DNA of 15,686 bases, from NCBI GenBank assembly GCA_002308815.1, contig DBVX01000035.1, positions 1 to 15,686 of the forward strand, in the 5' to 3' direction. Positions 7,463 through 13,648 of this stretch are shown in pieces. Every line of letters starts with the position of its first letter. Within the stretch, counting starts at the first letter, position 1. The position numbers and the translations under genes are program-made. The DNA comes from Bacteroidales bacterium UBA1253 (GTDB taxonomy: Bacteria > Bacteroidota > Bacteroidia > Bacteroidales > Paludibacteraceae). The notes below the pieces were generated by a model. That model searched no databases and was not told the origin of the DNA. It saw only the letters and a program-made list of their open reading frames with translations.

Positions 7463-8227
7463 ATGCCATACAGAAGACTTCCCAATACAGACCAGATGCG
7501 TCTGAAAGCCCTTCAGACAGCCGTCCAGCGGGCGAGTGAGGCGGATTTCAACGAGCAGGTGCTGACCTATCACACCCAGTCTGAGGCACGCAATTTCCTG
7601 CTGCGCTTCGAGAGCATCGTGAGCCGCTATCACGACAATTTCCGCACGCGCGTATCGTCCAACAGGGACTACCGCCACATCGTACAGAACACGAGGATGT
7701 ACATTTCCCATTTCATCCAGGTACTCAATCTGGCCGTGACACGCGGCGAGATAAAGAAACAGATGAAAGAACTGTACCATCTCGATCCGGACAGCCATAT
7801 CCTGCCTGACCTTTCTTCGGAGGAGGATCTGCTGGTGTGGGGGAAGAACATCATCGAGGGCGAAGAGCAGCGTATCGCTCAAGGAGGCTACCCGATGCAG
7901 AACCCGAGCATCCAGAAGGTGAAAGTGTATTTCGACATCTTCAAGGACCGTCAGGTGGACCAGGGCATCCACAGGAAGACCGAAAGCCGCATCACAGAGG
8001 ATCTGACGGGCCTTCGCGAGGAAGCCGACCGGATAATACTGGATATATGGAACCAAGTGGACGGTTACTATAAGGATCTGCTTCCTTACGCGCACATGCG
8101 TGCCTGTCAGGAGTACGGACTGGTGTATTACTACCGCAGCAACGAAAAACGCCTTTCGGAAGAAACCGACAGGCGCATAAGACAGGAACAGGAAGCCCAG
8201 CCTTCCATCCGATGGACAGCCGAATAG
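7463..8227 (+). CDS. Uncharacterised helical protein, third gene of the ddl operon
   Basis: This 254-residue protein is not a family I can name functionally, although its start (MPYRRLPNTDQMRLKALQTA) looks like a Bacteroidales-conserved hypothetical. It has no signal peptide, membrane segment, Cys/His metal cluster or nucleotide-binding loop. It is strongly charged and appears almost wholly alpha-helical, with long amphipathic stretches around residues 10-100 and 165-205 and an Arg/Glu-rich C-terminus (residues 225-254). A cytoplasmic scaffold or binding role would fit better than an enzyme, but this is speculation. It follows the prenyl synthase by 13 bp and shares its operon. The TAG stop lies in the loop of the operon terminator. 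Confidence 0.85.
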   Translation: MPYRRLPNTDQMRLKALQTAVQRASEADFNEQVLTYHTQSEARNFLLRFESIVSRYHDNFRTRVSSNRDYRHIVQNTRMYISHFIQVLNLAVTRGEIKKQMKELYHLDPDSHILPDLSSEEDLLVWGKNIIEGEEQRIAQGGYPMQNPSIQKVKVYFDIFKDRQVDQGIHRKTESRITEDLTGLREEADRIILDIWNQVDGYYKDLLPYAHMRACQEYGLVYYYRSNEKRLSEETDRRIRQEQEAQPSIRWTAE

Positions 8228-8245
8228 GGCTGTCCGTTTTTTTTT
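8214..8245 (+). terminator. Intrinsic terminator of the ddl operon, overlapping the stop codon
   Basis: A perfect 8-bp GC-rich stem, GGACAGCC (8214-8221) with GGCTGTCC (8228-8235), has a 6-nt loop. After one G there are nine T residues (8237-8245). The loop contains the TAG stop (8225-8227) of the preceding gene. No T-tract follows on the opposite strand, so it acts in the plus direction only. Confidence 0.9.
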
Positions 8246-8846
8246 ATCCGATGGTCTTGCTCGGCGTTACCACACGATCCATCTGGATGTCGAAGAACTG
8301 CGAGGGCAGATCGTTGTGCAACTGGAAATCGTAGCAGACCCCTATCTTCATCGTATGTTCGTAGAACTTGAGAAAACGGTCGTAATAACCTCCGCCGCGA
8401 CCAAGACGGAACTTGTCGGTACCGAAAGCGACACCGGGTACGAAAATGATGTCGATAGGTTTATTCCAAGCCTCCGTGTCAGGTTCGGGGATACCGAACT
8501 GCCCTTTCTTCAGCGGGCGGTTCTTCTCATACCGCCGCACCTCAATCTGATGTCCGCCGACAGTGGCGGGAAGAAGGAAAATCTTCTCGTCGGCATACTC
8601 GTGTACCAAGTGCCTCAAATCCACCTCGTTGTGGATGGGGTAATAAAGCATCACCGTCTTGGCATCCTTCCAACATGCCATCCTCACAATCTGATCCACT
8701 ATCTTGCGTGAATCGGTCTTCACCTCTTCGGGTGTCATCACACGGCGGCGCTGCGAATCCAGTCCGCGCATCTGCTCCTTCTCGTGAGCAATCTTCTGCG
8801 CCGGCATCGTGCGCATCAGATCAATAATCTGGCTCTCAAACAACAT
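8244..8846 (-). CDS. 5-formyltetrahydrofolate cyclo-ligase (5,10-methenyl-THF synthetase)
   Basis: This 200-residue protein has the family signature near the C-terminus: FVPGVAFGTDKFRLGRGGGYYDRFL (about 135-159), with the glycine-rich phosphate loop and the conserved Tyr-Tyr-Asp. The upstream parts VMLYYPIHNEVDLRHLV and KKGQFGIPEP also match. The enzyme uses ATP to convert 5-formyl-THF to 5,10-methenyl-THF, recycling a storage or inhibitory folate in the cytoplasm. The frame continues to an ATG at 8906, but that lies within the -33 element, so the ATG at 8846, 29 nt after the -7 box, is preferred. Even this start gives about 15 residues more than typical members, and the methionines at residues 11 and 14 remain possible. 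The gene converges on the ddl operon and diverges from the DUF6242-like operon. Confidence 0.93.
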   Translation of the reverse strand: MLFESQIIDLMRTMPAQKIAHEKEQMRGLDSQRRRVMTPEEVKTDSRKIVDQIVRMACWKDAKTVMLYYPIHNEVDLRHLVHEYADEKIFLLPATVGGHQIEVRRYEKNRPLKKGQFGIPEPDTEAWNKPIDIIFVPGVAFGTDKFRLGRGGGYYDRFLKFYEHTMKIGVCYDFQLHNDLPSQFFDIQMDRVVTPSKTIG

Positions 8847-8875
8847 ATTTCTTTCTGTCTTCACGAAATGACCCG

Positions 8876-8907
8876 CAAAAATACGGTAAGTTTTGCAAGT
8901 GTGCAAA
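8876..8907 (-). promoter_or_regulatory. Promoter for 5-formyl-THF cyclo-ligase
   Basis: On the minus strand a -33 TTTG (8904-8907) and a -7 TATTTTTG (8876-8883) are exactly 20 nt apart. It overlaps the oppositely directed promoter at 8892-8923, so each -33 box lies in the other promoter's spacer. Confidence 0.8.
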
Positions 8908-8923
8908 CAATGACGTATCTTTG
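8892..8923 (+). promoter_or_regulatory. Promoter for the lipoprotein-pssA-endonuclease-PAP2 run
   Basis: A -33 TTTG (8892-8895) and a -7 TATCTTTG (8916-8923) are exactly 20 nt apart, and the -7 box ends 32 nt before the lipoprotein ATG. It shares 16 bp with the minus-strand promoter at 8876-8907. Confidence 0.8.
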
Positions 8924-8955
8924 CGCTGTTTTTGCCAAACAGTACATGGTATATT

Positions 8956-10296
8956 ATGAAACGTTCCTATATCCCTTGGTTGACGATTATCTTTATTTTG
9001 TCCCTTTCATGTTCCAATAAGGATTCCGAATCAGTCACTTACGACACGACTGATGCCACCGTTCTCTCTTTCTCCCTTGCAGCGCAGGACGCTTACCCAG
9101 GTCTGGGAGCGGCTGTCTTCACGGTGGAAAACAGGTCGGACACAGGTCTGATTGCCCCCAGAGACGGCGATTCGCTGCTCTACGGCACTCCGCTCAACCG
9201 GGTGGTTCCCCGCGTCACGTTCAACTCGCGTCCTTCCGCCGCTATCTACTATACAAGTGACACATCGTTTGTCTATACGGGATATGACACGCTTGATTTG
9301 ACGAAGAGACCGGTTTATCTGCGCGTTTATGCTGCCGATCGAACCCATGAGAAATACTATCGGATCGATGCATACGCCCATCAGACAGACCCGTATCTTT
9401 ATCGTATTGACACGCTTCAGACCCAACTGGCATCCCCACGGTTGATGCGGGTTCTGTACAGAATGGACGGCTTCCATGCCTTTTTGACCGATGGCTATTC
9501 GGTTGGTGTGACCCATTCCGCTGATGCCGTGTCGTGGACGGACGAGCAGGTAGTTGCAGGTCTTCCAAAGAACACGAATGTCCGTCAGATAGTGTCGGAC
9601 AGCGTTTCTTCCGATTTCTGCTATCTGGCGGACACAAGTCTCTACCGTTCGTCTGACGGCGTGAACTGGACGGCAACCACATTGGCGTTTCCCGTCACAC
9701 CTTTTCAGATAGAGGCAACCCTCTTCTCATTCGCAGGCCGTTTGTGGTTTGCTGCATCGGGTGGCGGGGAGATGTATCTTTCCTGCTATGACACGGAGAG
9801 TGAGCAGATCAGTGTGCTGCAAGCACTTCCATCGGATTTCCCTTTGAGCGATTTCGCGACAGTCGTGTTCCAATCGGTAAGCGGCCGTCCTACCGCTTTC
9901 CTTTATGGCGGTTATGACCGTGATGGAAGAATGTCTGCGGCGGGTTGGTCATTGGAGGATAAGGGCGGCGAATTCAGACTGATCAACCTCAACTCTTCCC
10001 GCTACGCACAATCCGCCATCGCAGGTGCCGCGCTTGTCAGTTATGCCGGCCGTCTGATCCGTTTTGGCGGGTTGTTGGAAGACGGCAGCGTGAGCGGCGT
10101 GTATGAGTCAGAAACGGAGGGACTGACCTTTACCTCCTCCGACACAGCCCATCTGCCTGTCCCTGAAGGTTTTGCGCCGCGCTATCGGCAGTCGGCTGTC
10201 GTGATTGGCAGTTGCATCTATCTGTTCGGAGGGCAGGATCACAACCAATATTACTCGGATGTGTACCGCACCCGCCTCAATTCAATTGACTGGTAA
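8956..10296 (+). CDS. DUF6242-like lipoprotein with a kelch-like C-terminal region
   Basis: The protein has 446 residues. The N-terminal MKRSYIPWLTIIFILSLSC is a signal peptide ending in a lipobox-like LSLSC with Cys19 as the lipidation site. CSNKDSE follows, and an acidic stretch after the Cys can mark surface export in Bacteroidota. Residues 30-140 (TTDATVLSFSLAAQD, AVFTVENRSDTGLIAPRDGDS, LLYGTPLN, PRVTFNSRPSAAIYY, Y-x-R-x-DAYAHQTDPY) resemble the N-terminal domain of Bacteroides DUF6242 proteins. Residues 150-446 hold repeated beta-blade-like segments, including LIRFGGLLEDGS and SCIYLFGGQDHNQYYSDVYRT, as in kelch/beta-propeller folds. Function is unknown. The ATG at 8956 is chosen over an upstream TTG because it starts the signal peptide. 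pssA starts 3-15 bp downstream, so they are probably co-transcribed. The family name comes from remembered patterns, not a search. Confidence 0.85.
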   Translation: MKRSYIPWLTIIFILSLSCSNKDSESVTYDTTDATVLSFSLAAQDAYPGLGAAVFTVENRSDTGLIAPRDGDSLLYGTPLNRVVPRVTFNSRPSAAIYYTSDTSFVYTGYDTLDLTKRPVYLRVYAADRTHEKYYRIDAYAHQTDPYLYRIDTLQTQLASPRLMRVLYRMDGFHAFLTDGYSVGVTHSADAVSWTDEQVVAGLPKNTNVRQIVSDSVSSDFCYLADTSLYRSSDGVNWTATTLAFPVTPFQIEATLFSFAGRLWFAASGGGEMYLSCYDTESEQISVLQALPSDFPLSDFATVVFQSVSGRPTAFLYGGYDRDGRMSAAGWSLEDKGGEFRLINLNSSRYAQSAIAGAALVSYAGRLIRFGGLLEDGSVSGVYESETEGLTFTSSDTAHLPVPEGFAPRYRQSAVVIGSCIYLFGGQDHNQYYSDVYRTRLNSIDW

Positions 10297-10311
10297 AAAA
10301 TGGTAATAAAA

Positions 10312-11055
10312 ATGAAACGGCATATCCCCAATATGATTACCTGCTGCAACCTTCTTTGCGGTTGTGTGGCAGTATGGCTGGCGACACGCGGCGCATTCGC
10401 CTACGCATTCCTGTTTATTCTTGCCGGTGCAATGTTCGACTTTTTCGATGGATTCGCGGCACGGAAGCTGGGTGTAAGCGGACCATTAGGCATTCAGATG
10501 GACTCGCTGGCGGATGACATCACGTTCGGTCTCGCTCCTTCGATGATGCTGTTCTGCTACTTGCTTCCTCTTATCGGCTGGTGGAGCGCGGTTGCCCTGC
10601 TGATGGCGGCGTTCTCGGCACTACGACTTGGCAAATTCAATATAGACGATCGGCAGAAGACCTCATTCATCGGTCTCCCCACGCCTGCCAACGCGCTTTT
10701 CTGGGGCGGGATTACCTCGATGCCCTATTCGATGACGACTCCCACAGGCCATACGGACTGGATTCCGTGGATGCTGCTGGCGGTCAGTCTGGTCAGTTGT
10801 TATCTTCTGGTGAGCGGACTGCCGATGCTCTCGTTCAAGTTCCGCAATCTGTCTTGGCGCGACAACTCGTCCCGGTACATCTTTTTGGCAGGTTGTGTCG
10901 TCATTCTTGTTTTCTGTATCATCCGTGCCTGCCAGTACGACCGTCCTGTGTTCGTCCTGTTCGGTGGCACAGGCTGCATCCTTTGGTATACGATTTACAA
11001 TATTATCCTTCTTTTCCATCCGATGCGAAAGGGGCAGTTGTCCGATAAGAAATAA
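10312..11055 (+). CDS. pssA: CDP-diacylglycerol--serine O-phosphatidyltransferase (phosphatidylserine synthase)
   Basis: This multi-pass membrane protein of 247 residues contains the complete CDP-alcohol phosphotransferase motif D-x2-D-G-x2-A-R-x8-G-x3-D-x3-D at Asp43, Asp46, Gly47, Ala50, Arg51, Gly60, Asp64 and Asp68. The N-terminal IPNMITCCNLLCGCVAV is characteristic of the Bacillus/Bacteroidota-type PssA rather than the phosphatidylglycerophosphate synthase branch. The enzyme transfers phosphatidate from CDP-diacylglycerol to serine, giving phosphatidylserine, the precursor of phosphatidylethanolamine. About six to seven hydrophobic segments follow. An in-frame ATG at 10300 would add MVIK; the ATG at 10312 is preferred because it leaves room for an A-rich leader and fits the usual short lead before IPN, but either is possible. 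Its TAA overlaps the next ATG (TAATG), indicating translational coupling to the endonuclease gene. Confidence 0.93.
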   Translation: MKRHIPNMITCCNLLCGCVAVWLATRGAFAYAFLFILAGAMFDFFDGFAARKLGVSGPLGIQMDSLADDITFGLAPSMMLFCYLLPLIGWWSAVALLMAAFSALRLGKFNIDDRQKTSFIGLPTPANALFWGGITSMPYSMTTPTGHTDWIPWMLLAVSLVSCYLLVSGLPMLSFKFRNLSWRDNSSRYIFLAGCVVILVFCIIRACQYDRPVFVLFGGTGCILWYTIYNIILLFHPMRKGQLSDKK

Positions 11056-12530
11056 TGAGCAAACGATTGATATACATATTCCTTATTCTCTCTTTCGCTC
11101 CATTTTGTATGCGGGCAGAGCCGATACGGAAGAATTACTATGCCCACATAGAGGGTTTGCGGGATTCGGCACTCAAGTCTGCCTTGCACGACTCGATATG
11201 CGGTGGCGTGAGGTATGACTACGGCACAAACAAGTACCATACATCCAACAATCCCCCCTCTTGGCAGAAAGGCGATCTGAAAGCATACGGCACGTGGCAG
11301 GCGTTCCCCGAAACAGACATCACGGAGGACGGCAGGGTGTGGGATATGTACAGCCATAGCGTGCGGTATTACCCGCTTGTCCAAGGCGAATCGGGCTGCT
11401 CGCTCAACATTGAGCACAGTTTTCCGAAAGCGTGGTGGGGAAAGACAGAGAACGCCGCATACAAAGACCTCTACCATCTCAATCCGTCCGATGCCCGCGC
11501 CAACCAGACCGGCAAGAGTGACTACCCGCCCGGCGTGACGGACAGCATTGTGAAGTTCGACAACGGATGTCTGCGTCAGGGCTATATGAAAGGACATCCC
11601 GGACACCGCGTCTTCGAACCCGCCGATGAGTACAAAGGCGATTTCGCCCGCGCGTACTTCTATATTGTCACCGCCTACGAGGACTATGACTGGGCGGACA
11701 AGTACAGTGCGTATCTGGACAACGGGTCGTATCTGGAGTTCCGTCCATGGCTCACCGAACTGCTGCTGTCGTGGCACAGACAGGATCCTGTCAGCGAGAA
11801 GGAACGGTGCCGCCAGCACGTTGTGTCGTCCATCCAGCACAACCGCAACCCTTACATTGATTATCCCGAACTGGTAGAGTACATCTGGGGGAACCGCAAG
11901 GGGGAGAGTGTGCGGCTTGCTGACCTGCAATGCACGGAGGAAACGGATTATGTGCCGCCCCGTGCGACAGATTTCACCTATTGCCCGGACGAACTTGCCG
12001 ATATGCCACTTGACACGCTTATCAACCTGTCTTGCGCTTCGCTGGCCGCCCTGCGCGGGGTGGCAACGGTAACGAACTGTCAATCCAACGGCACGGCGGC
12101 GGTCACAATGGGCAGCGGCTCCGATGACGGCGGGATAGTGTTTGACGGTCTGCAACTGCCCGACACGGCGTATCTGCTGTTCCGCGCCTCACCTTTCAAC
12201 TCGTCCCAGCGTATGCAATTGGATGTCTATACCGATGATGTATTGATGGAATCCATCAGGGAGGAGGTAACAGACGAAACGCGAAACGAGCGGTACCATC
12301 TAATCACACTTCCGGCGCAAACCCGTTCTGTCCGGTTTGTATCGGTAGGCGGAAGCACCGCTTCCCGCGCCTGCCTGCAGCAGCTTCTGCTGCTTACCAA
12401 GTCCCCGGTAACAGGACTCAACGAAACAGTACCGTCCGAAAGAGGCATTCATAAAATCTTTAAGAAAGGACGCTTGTATGTCCGCTCATCGCACGGACTC
12501 TATACAGTCCACGGAATCAGAACCGACTAA
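11055..12530 (+). CDS. Secreted endonuclease I family nuclease with a C-terminal beta domain
   Basis: The protein has 491 residues. Residues 1-21 form a signal peptide. The Endonuclease_1 (EndA/NucM, His-Me finger) domain spans about 25-285 and has the catalytic NIEHSFPKAWWG (118-129, His121), YKDLYHLNPSDARANQTGKSDYP (136-158, metal-binding Asn143/Asn150 region), VFEPADEYKGDFARAYFY (187-204), WHRQDPVSEKERCR (240-253) and NRNPYIDYPELVEYIW. Such enzymes cut DNA and RNA non-specifically outside the cytoplasm. Residues about 310-450 look like an added beta-sandwich, ending in a linker and the tail IHKIFKKGRLYVRSSHGLYTVHG, which resembles the short C-terminal tails of secreted Bacteroidales proteins, possibly a degenerate type IX secretion signal (uncertain). 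The start overlaps the pssA stop by 1 bp. It is probably a scavenging nuclease; its place in a lipid operon is unexplained. Confidence 0.92.
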   Translation: MSKRLIYIFLILSFAPFCMRAEPIRKNYYAHIEGLRDSALKSALHDSICGGVRYDYGTNKYHTSNNPPSWQKGDLKAYGTWQAFPETDITEDGRVWDMYSHSVRYYPLVQGESGCSLNIEHSFPKAWWGKTENAAYKDLYHLNPSDARANQTGKSDYPPGVTDSIVKFDNGCLRQGYMKGHPGHRVFEPADEYKGDFARAYFYIVTAYEDYDWADKYSAYLDNGSYLEFRPWLTELLLSWHRQDPVSEKERCRQHVVSSIQHNRNPYIDYPELVEYIWGNRKGESVRLADLQCTEETDYVPPRATDFTYCPDELADMPLDTLINLSCASLAALRGVATVTNCQSNGTAAVTMGSGSDDGGIVFDGLQLPDTAYLLFRASPFNSSQRMQLDVYTDDVLMESIREEVTDETRNERYHLITLPAQTRSVRFVSVGGSTASRACLQQLLLLTKSPVTGLNETVPSERGIHKIFKKGRLYVRSSHGLYTVHGIRTD

Positions 12531-12540
12531 TCCCGTCCGA

Positions 12541-13227
12541 ATGTTCAAACGAAACATCTCTTTTCTTGTCTGCACCGTTCTGCTTCTCAACCTGATTGGC
12601 TATGTGATGTTGAGCTGCGACAAAGCGGCGGTTCATCTGTGGCTGAACGGATGTCATACGCCGTTTCTGGATTCCTTGTTCCGTCACTACACCGTTGTCG
12701 GCGAATGGATACCTTATATCGTTGTCTTTCTCCTCCTTTTCTACAAAACCGGCTGGGCGACATATCTGTTGGGAAGTGTGGTTGTTTCCGGCCTGCTTTC
12801 ACAGCGTCTGAAATATATGTTCGACACAGACCGACCGTACAAGTGGTTTGCTGAGCGGTATCCCGATGTGCAGCTTCCCTTCGTGGACGGGGTGGAACTA
12901 AGCAAGTACTACTCATTCCCGTCTGGACACACCACCACTTTTTTCGCGCTGTTCCTGTGCTTAAGCATCGTACTGACCGAATATACTGCATATCGCAGTA
13001 CCCGGCATACATTTGTCAAGACAACAACTATCTCTTTGGGGTGTTTTCTGCTTGCCGTCTTGGGGGCGTATTCCCGCATCTATCTGAGCCAGCACTTTCT
13101 GGAAGACATTTTCGGCGGCATGATTCTTGGTGTTGTTACCACACTCCTACTGTATATTCCCGTTCCGCGTCTGCAACCCACCCGCTTCTGGAATTGGAAC
13201 TTCGGACAATTACGCAAACCCCAATAA
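12541..13227 (+). CDS. PAP2-family membrane phosphatase
   Basis: This 228-residue integral membrane protein has all three motifs of the type 2 phosphatidic acid phosphatase family: KYMFDTDRP (Lys91-Pro99, KX6RP), PSGH (127-130) and SRIYLSQHFLED (Ser178, Arg179, catalytic His185, Asp189). Five or six hydrophobic segments are evident (about residues 7-24, 55-69, 74-88, 133-147, 164-178 and 190-206). Members remove phosphate from phosphatidate, phosphatidylglycerophosphate, undecaprenyl diphosphate or lipid A at the membrane. The substrate cannot be read from sequence, although co-transcription with pssA favours a phospholipid or lipid carrier. An alternative ATG at 12478 would overlap the nuclease gene; the ATG at 12541, 10 bp after that stop and directly before the first membrane segment, is preferred. 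Confidence 0.92.
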   Translation: MFKRNISFLVCTVLLLNLIGYVMLSCDKAAVHLWLNGCHTPFLDSLFRHYTVVGEWIPYIVVFLLLFYKTGWATYLLGSVVVSGLLSQRLKYMFDTDRPYKWFAERYPDVQLPFVDGVELSKYYSFPSGHTTTFFALFLCLSIVLTEYTAYRSTRHTFVKTTTISLGCFLLAVLGAYSRIYLSQHFLEDIFGGMILGVVTTLLLYIPVPRLQPTRFWNWNFGQLRKPQ

Positions 13228-13236
13228 CCTTTTGTA

Positions 13237-13255
13237 CGCAGGCATCCTGCCTGCG
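13237..13255 (+). repeat. Short perfect hairpin between the PAP2 gene and the acidic hypothetical gene
   Basis: CGCAGGC (13237-13243) and GCCTGCG (13249-13255) pair perfectly around ATCCT. There is no T-tract, so it is not a standard terminator. CCTGC at 13266-13270 could compete for the same left arm. It lies in the 64-bp gap and may be a processing or stability element; this is inference. Confidence 0.45.
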
Positions 13256-13291
13256 GGTATAACAACCTGCATAAACAAAATTACGAGAAAA

Positions 13292-13648
13292 ATGAATGAA
13301 ACACTTGCAATGCTGGATGCGGAGGAGCGGGAGCAACTCCTCGGAATATGGAATCTGATTCCCGAGCGGGACCGCCGGACGATGACACAGGAGGATGTTC
13401 TCTTTGTCCTTGACACGATGGATGACTATCTGGAGAGTGTCGGTCTGCTCGAAGCGGACGAACAGTCAGGCGAAGTGACCTATCTGGAAGGCGAAGTTGA
13501 TGAGACGGAGCAACTGAACTACATCCTTGACGCGCAGAAGCGCAGGCATTCGTCCTCGCTCACCTCCTCACAGATTCAGATTATCCTTGACGCAGAACTG
13601 CAATACGGCATCAGTCAGGGGTACTATGAGGAGGAAGATGCGCTTTAG
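13292..13648 (+). CDS. Small, very acidic protein of unknown function
   Basis: This 118-residue cytoplasmic protein has no signal peptide or membrane segment. I count 29 Asp/Glu against 7 Arg/Lys, so it is strongly acidic. The N-terminal half (EEREQLLGIWNLIPERDRR, MTQEDVLFVLDTMDDYLESVGLL) and the C-terminal part (LTSSQIQIILDAELQYGISQGYYEEEDAL) look like amphipathic helices joined by a Glu-rich stretch. It seems of a type conserved in Bacteroidales, but I know no function. The preceding frame is open upstream through the hairpin, but the ATG at 13292 after the A-rich leader is the likely start. It is 64 bp after the PAP2 gene with no promoter of its own seen. Its stop overlaps the convergent wzt-like stop by 4 bp. 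Confidence 0.8.
   Translation: MNETLAMLDAEEREQLLGIWNLIPERDRRTMTQEDVLFVLDTMDDYLESVGLLEADEQSGEVTYLEGEVDETEQLNYILDAQKRRHSSSLTSSQIQIILDAELQYGISQGYYEEEDAL

Noticed and set aside
7364..8095. Minus-strand open frame (243 codons) antisense to the prenyl synthase and the hypothetical gene
   Set aside because: It crosses two real operon genes and has no promoter on that strand; the sense gene has proper spacing and a terminator.
10995..12155. Minus-strand open frame (386 codons) antisense to pssA and the nuclease gene
   Set aside because: No recognisable domain; it covers a strand whose sense genes show complete motifs and a coupled TAATG junction.
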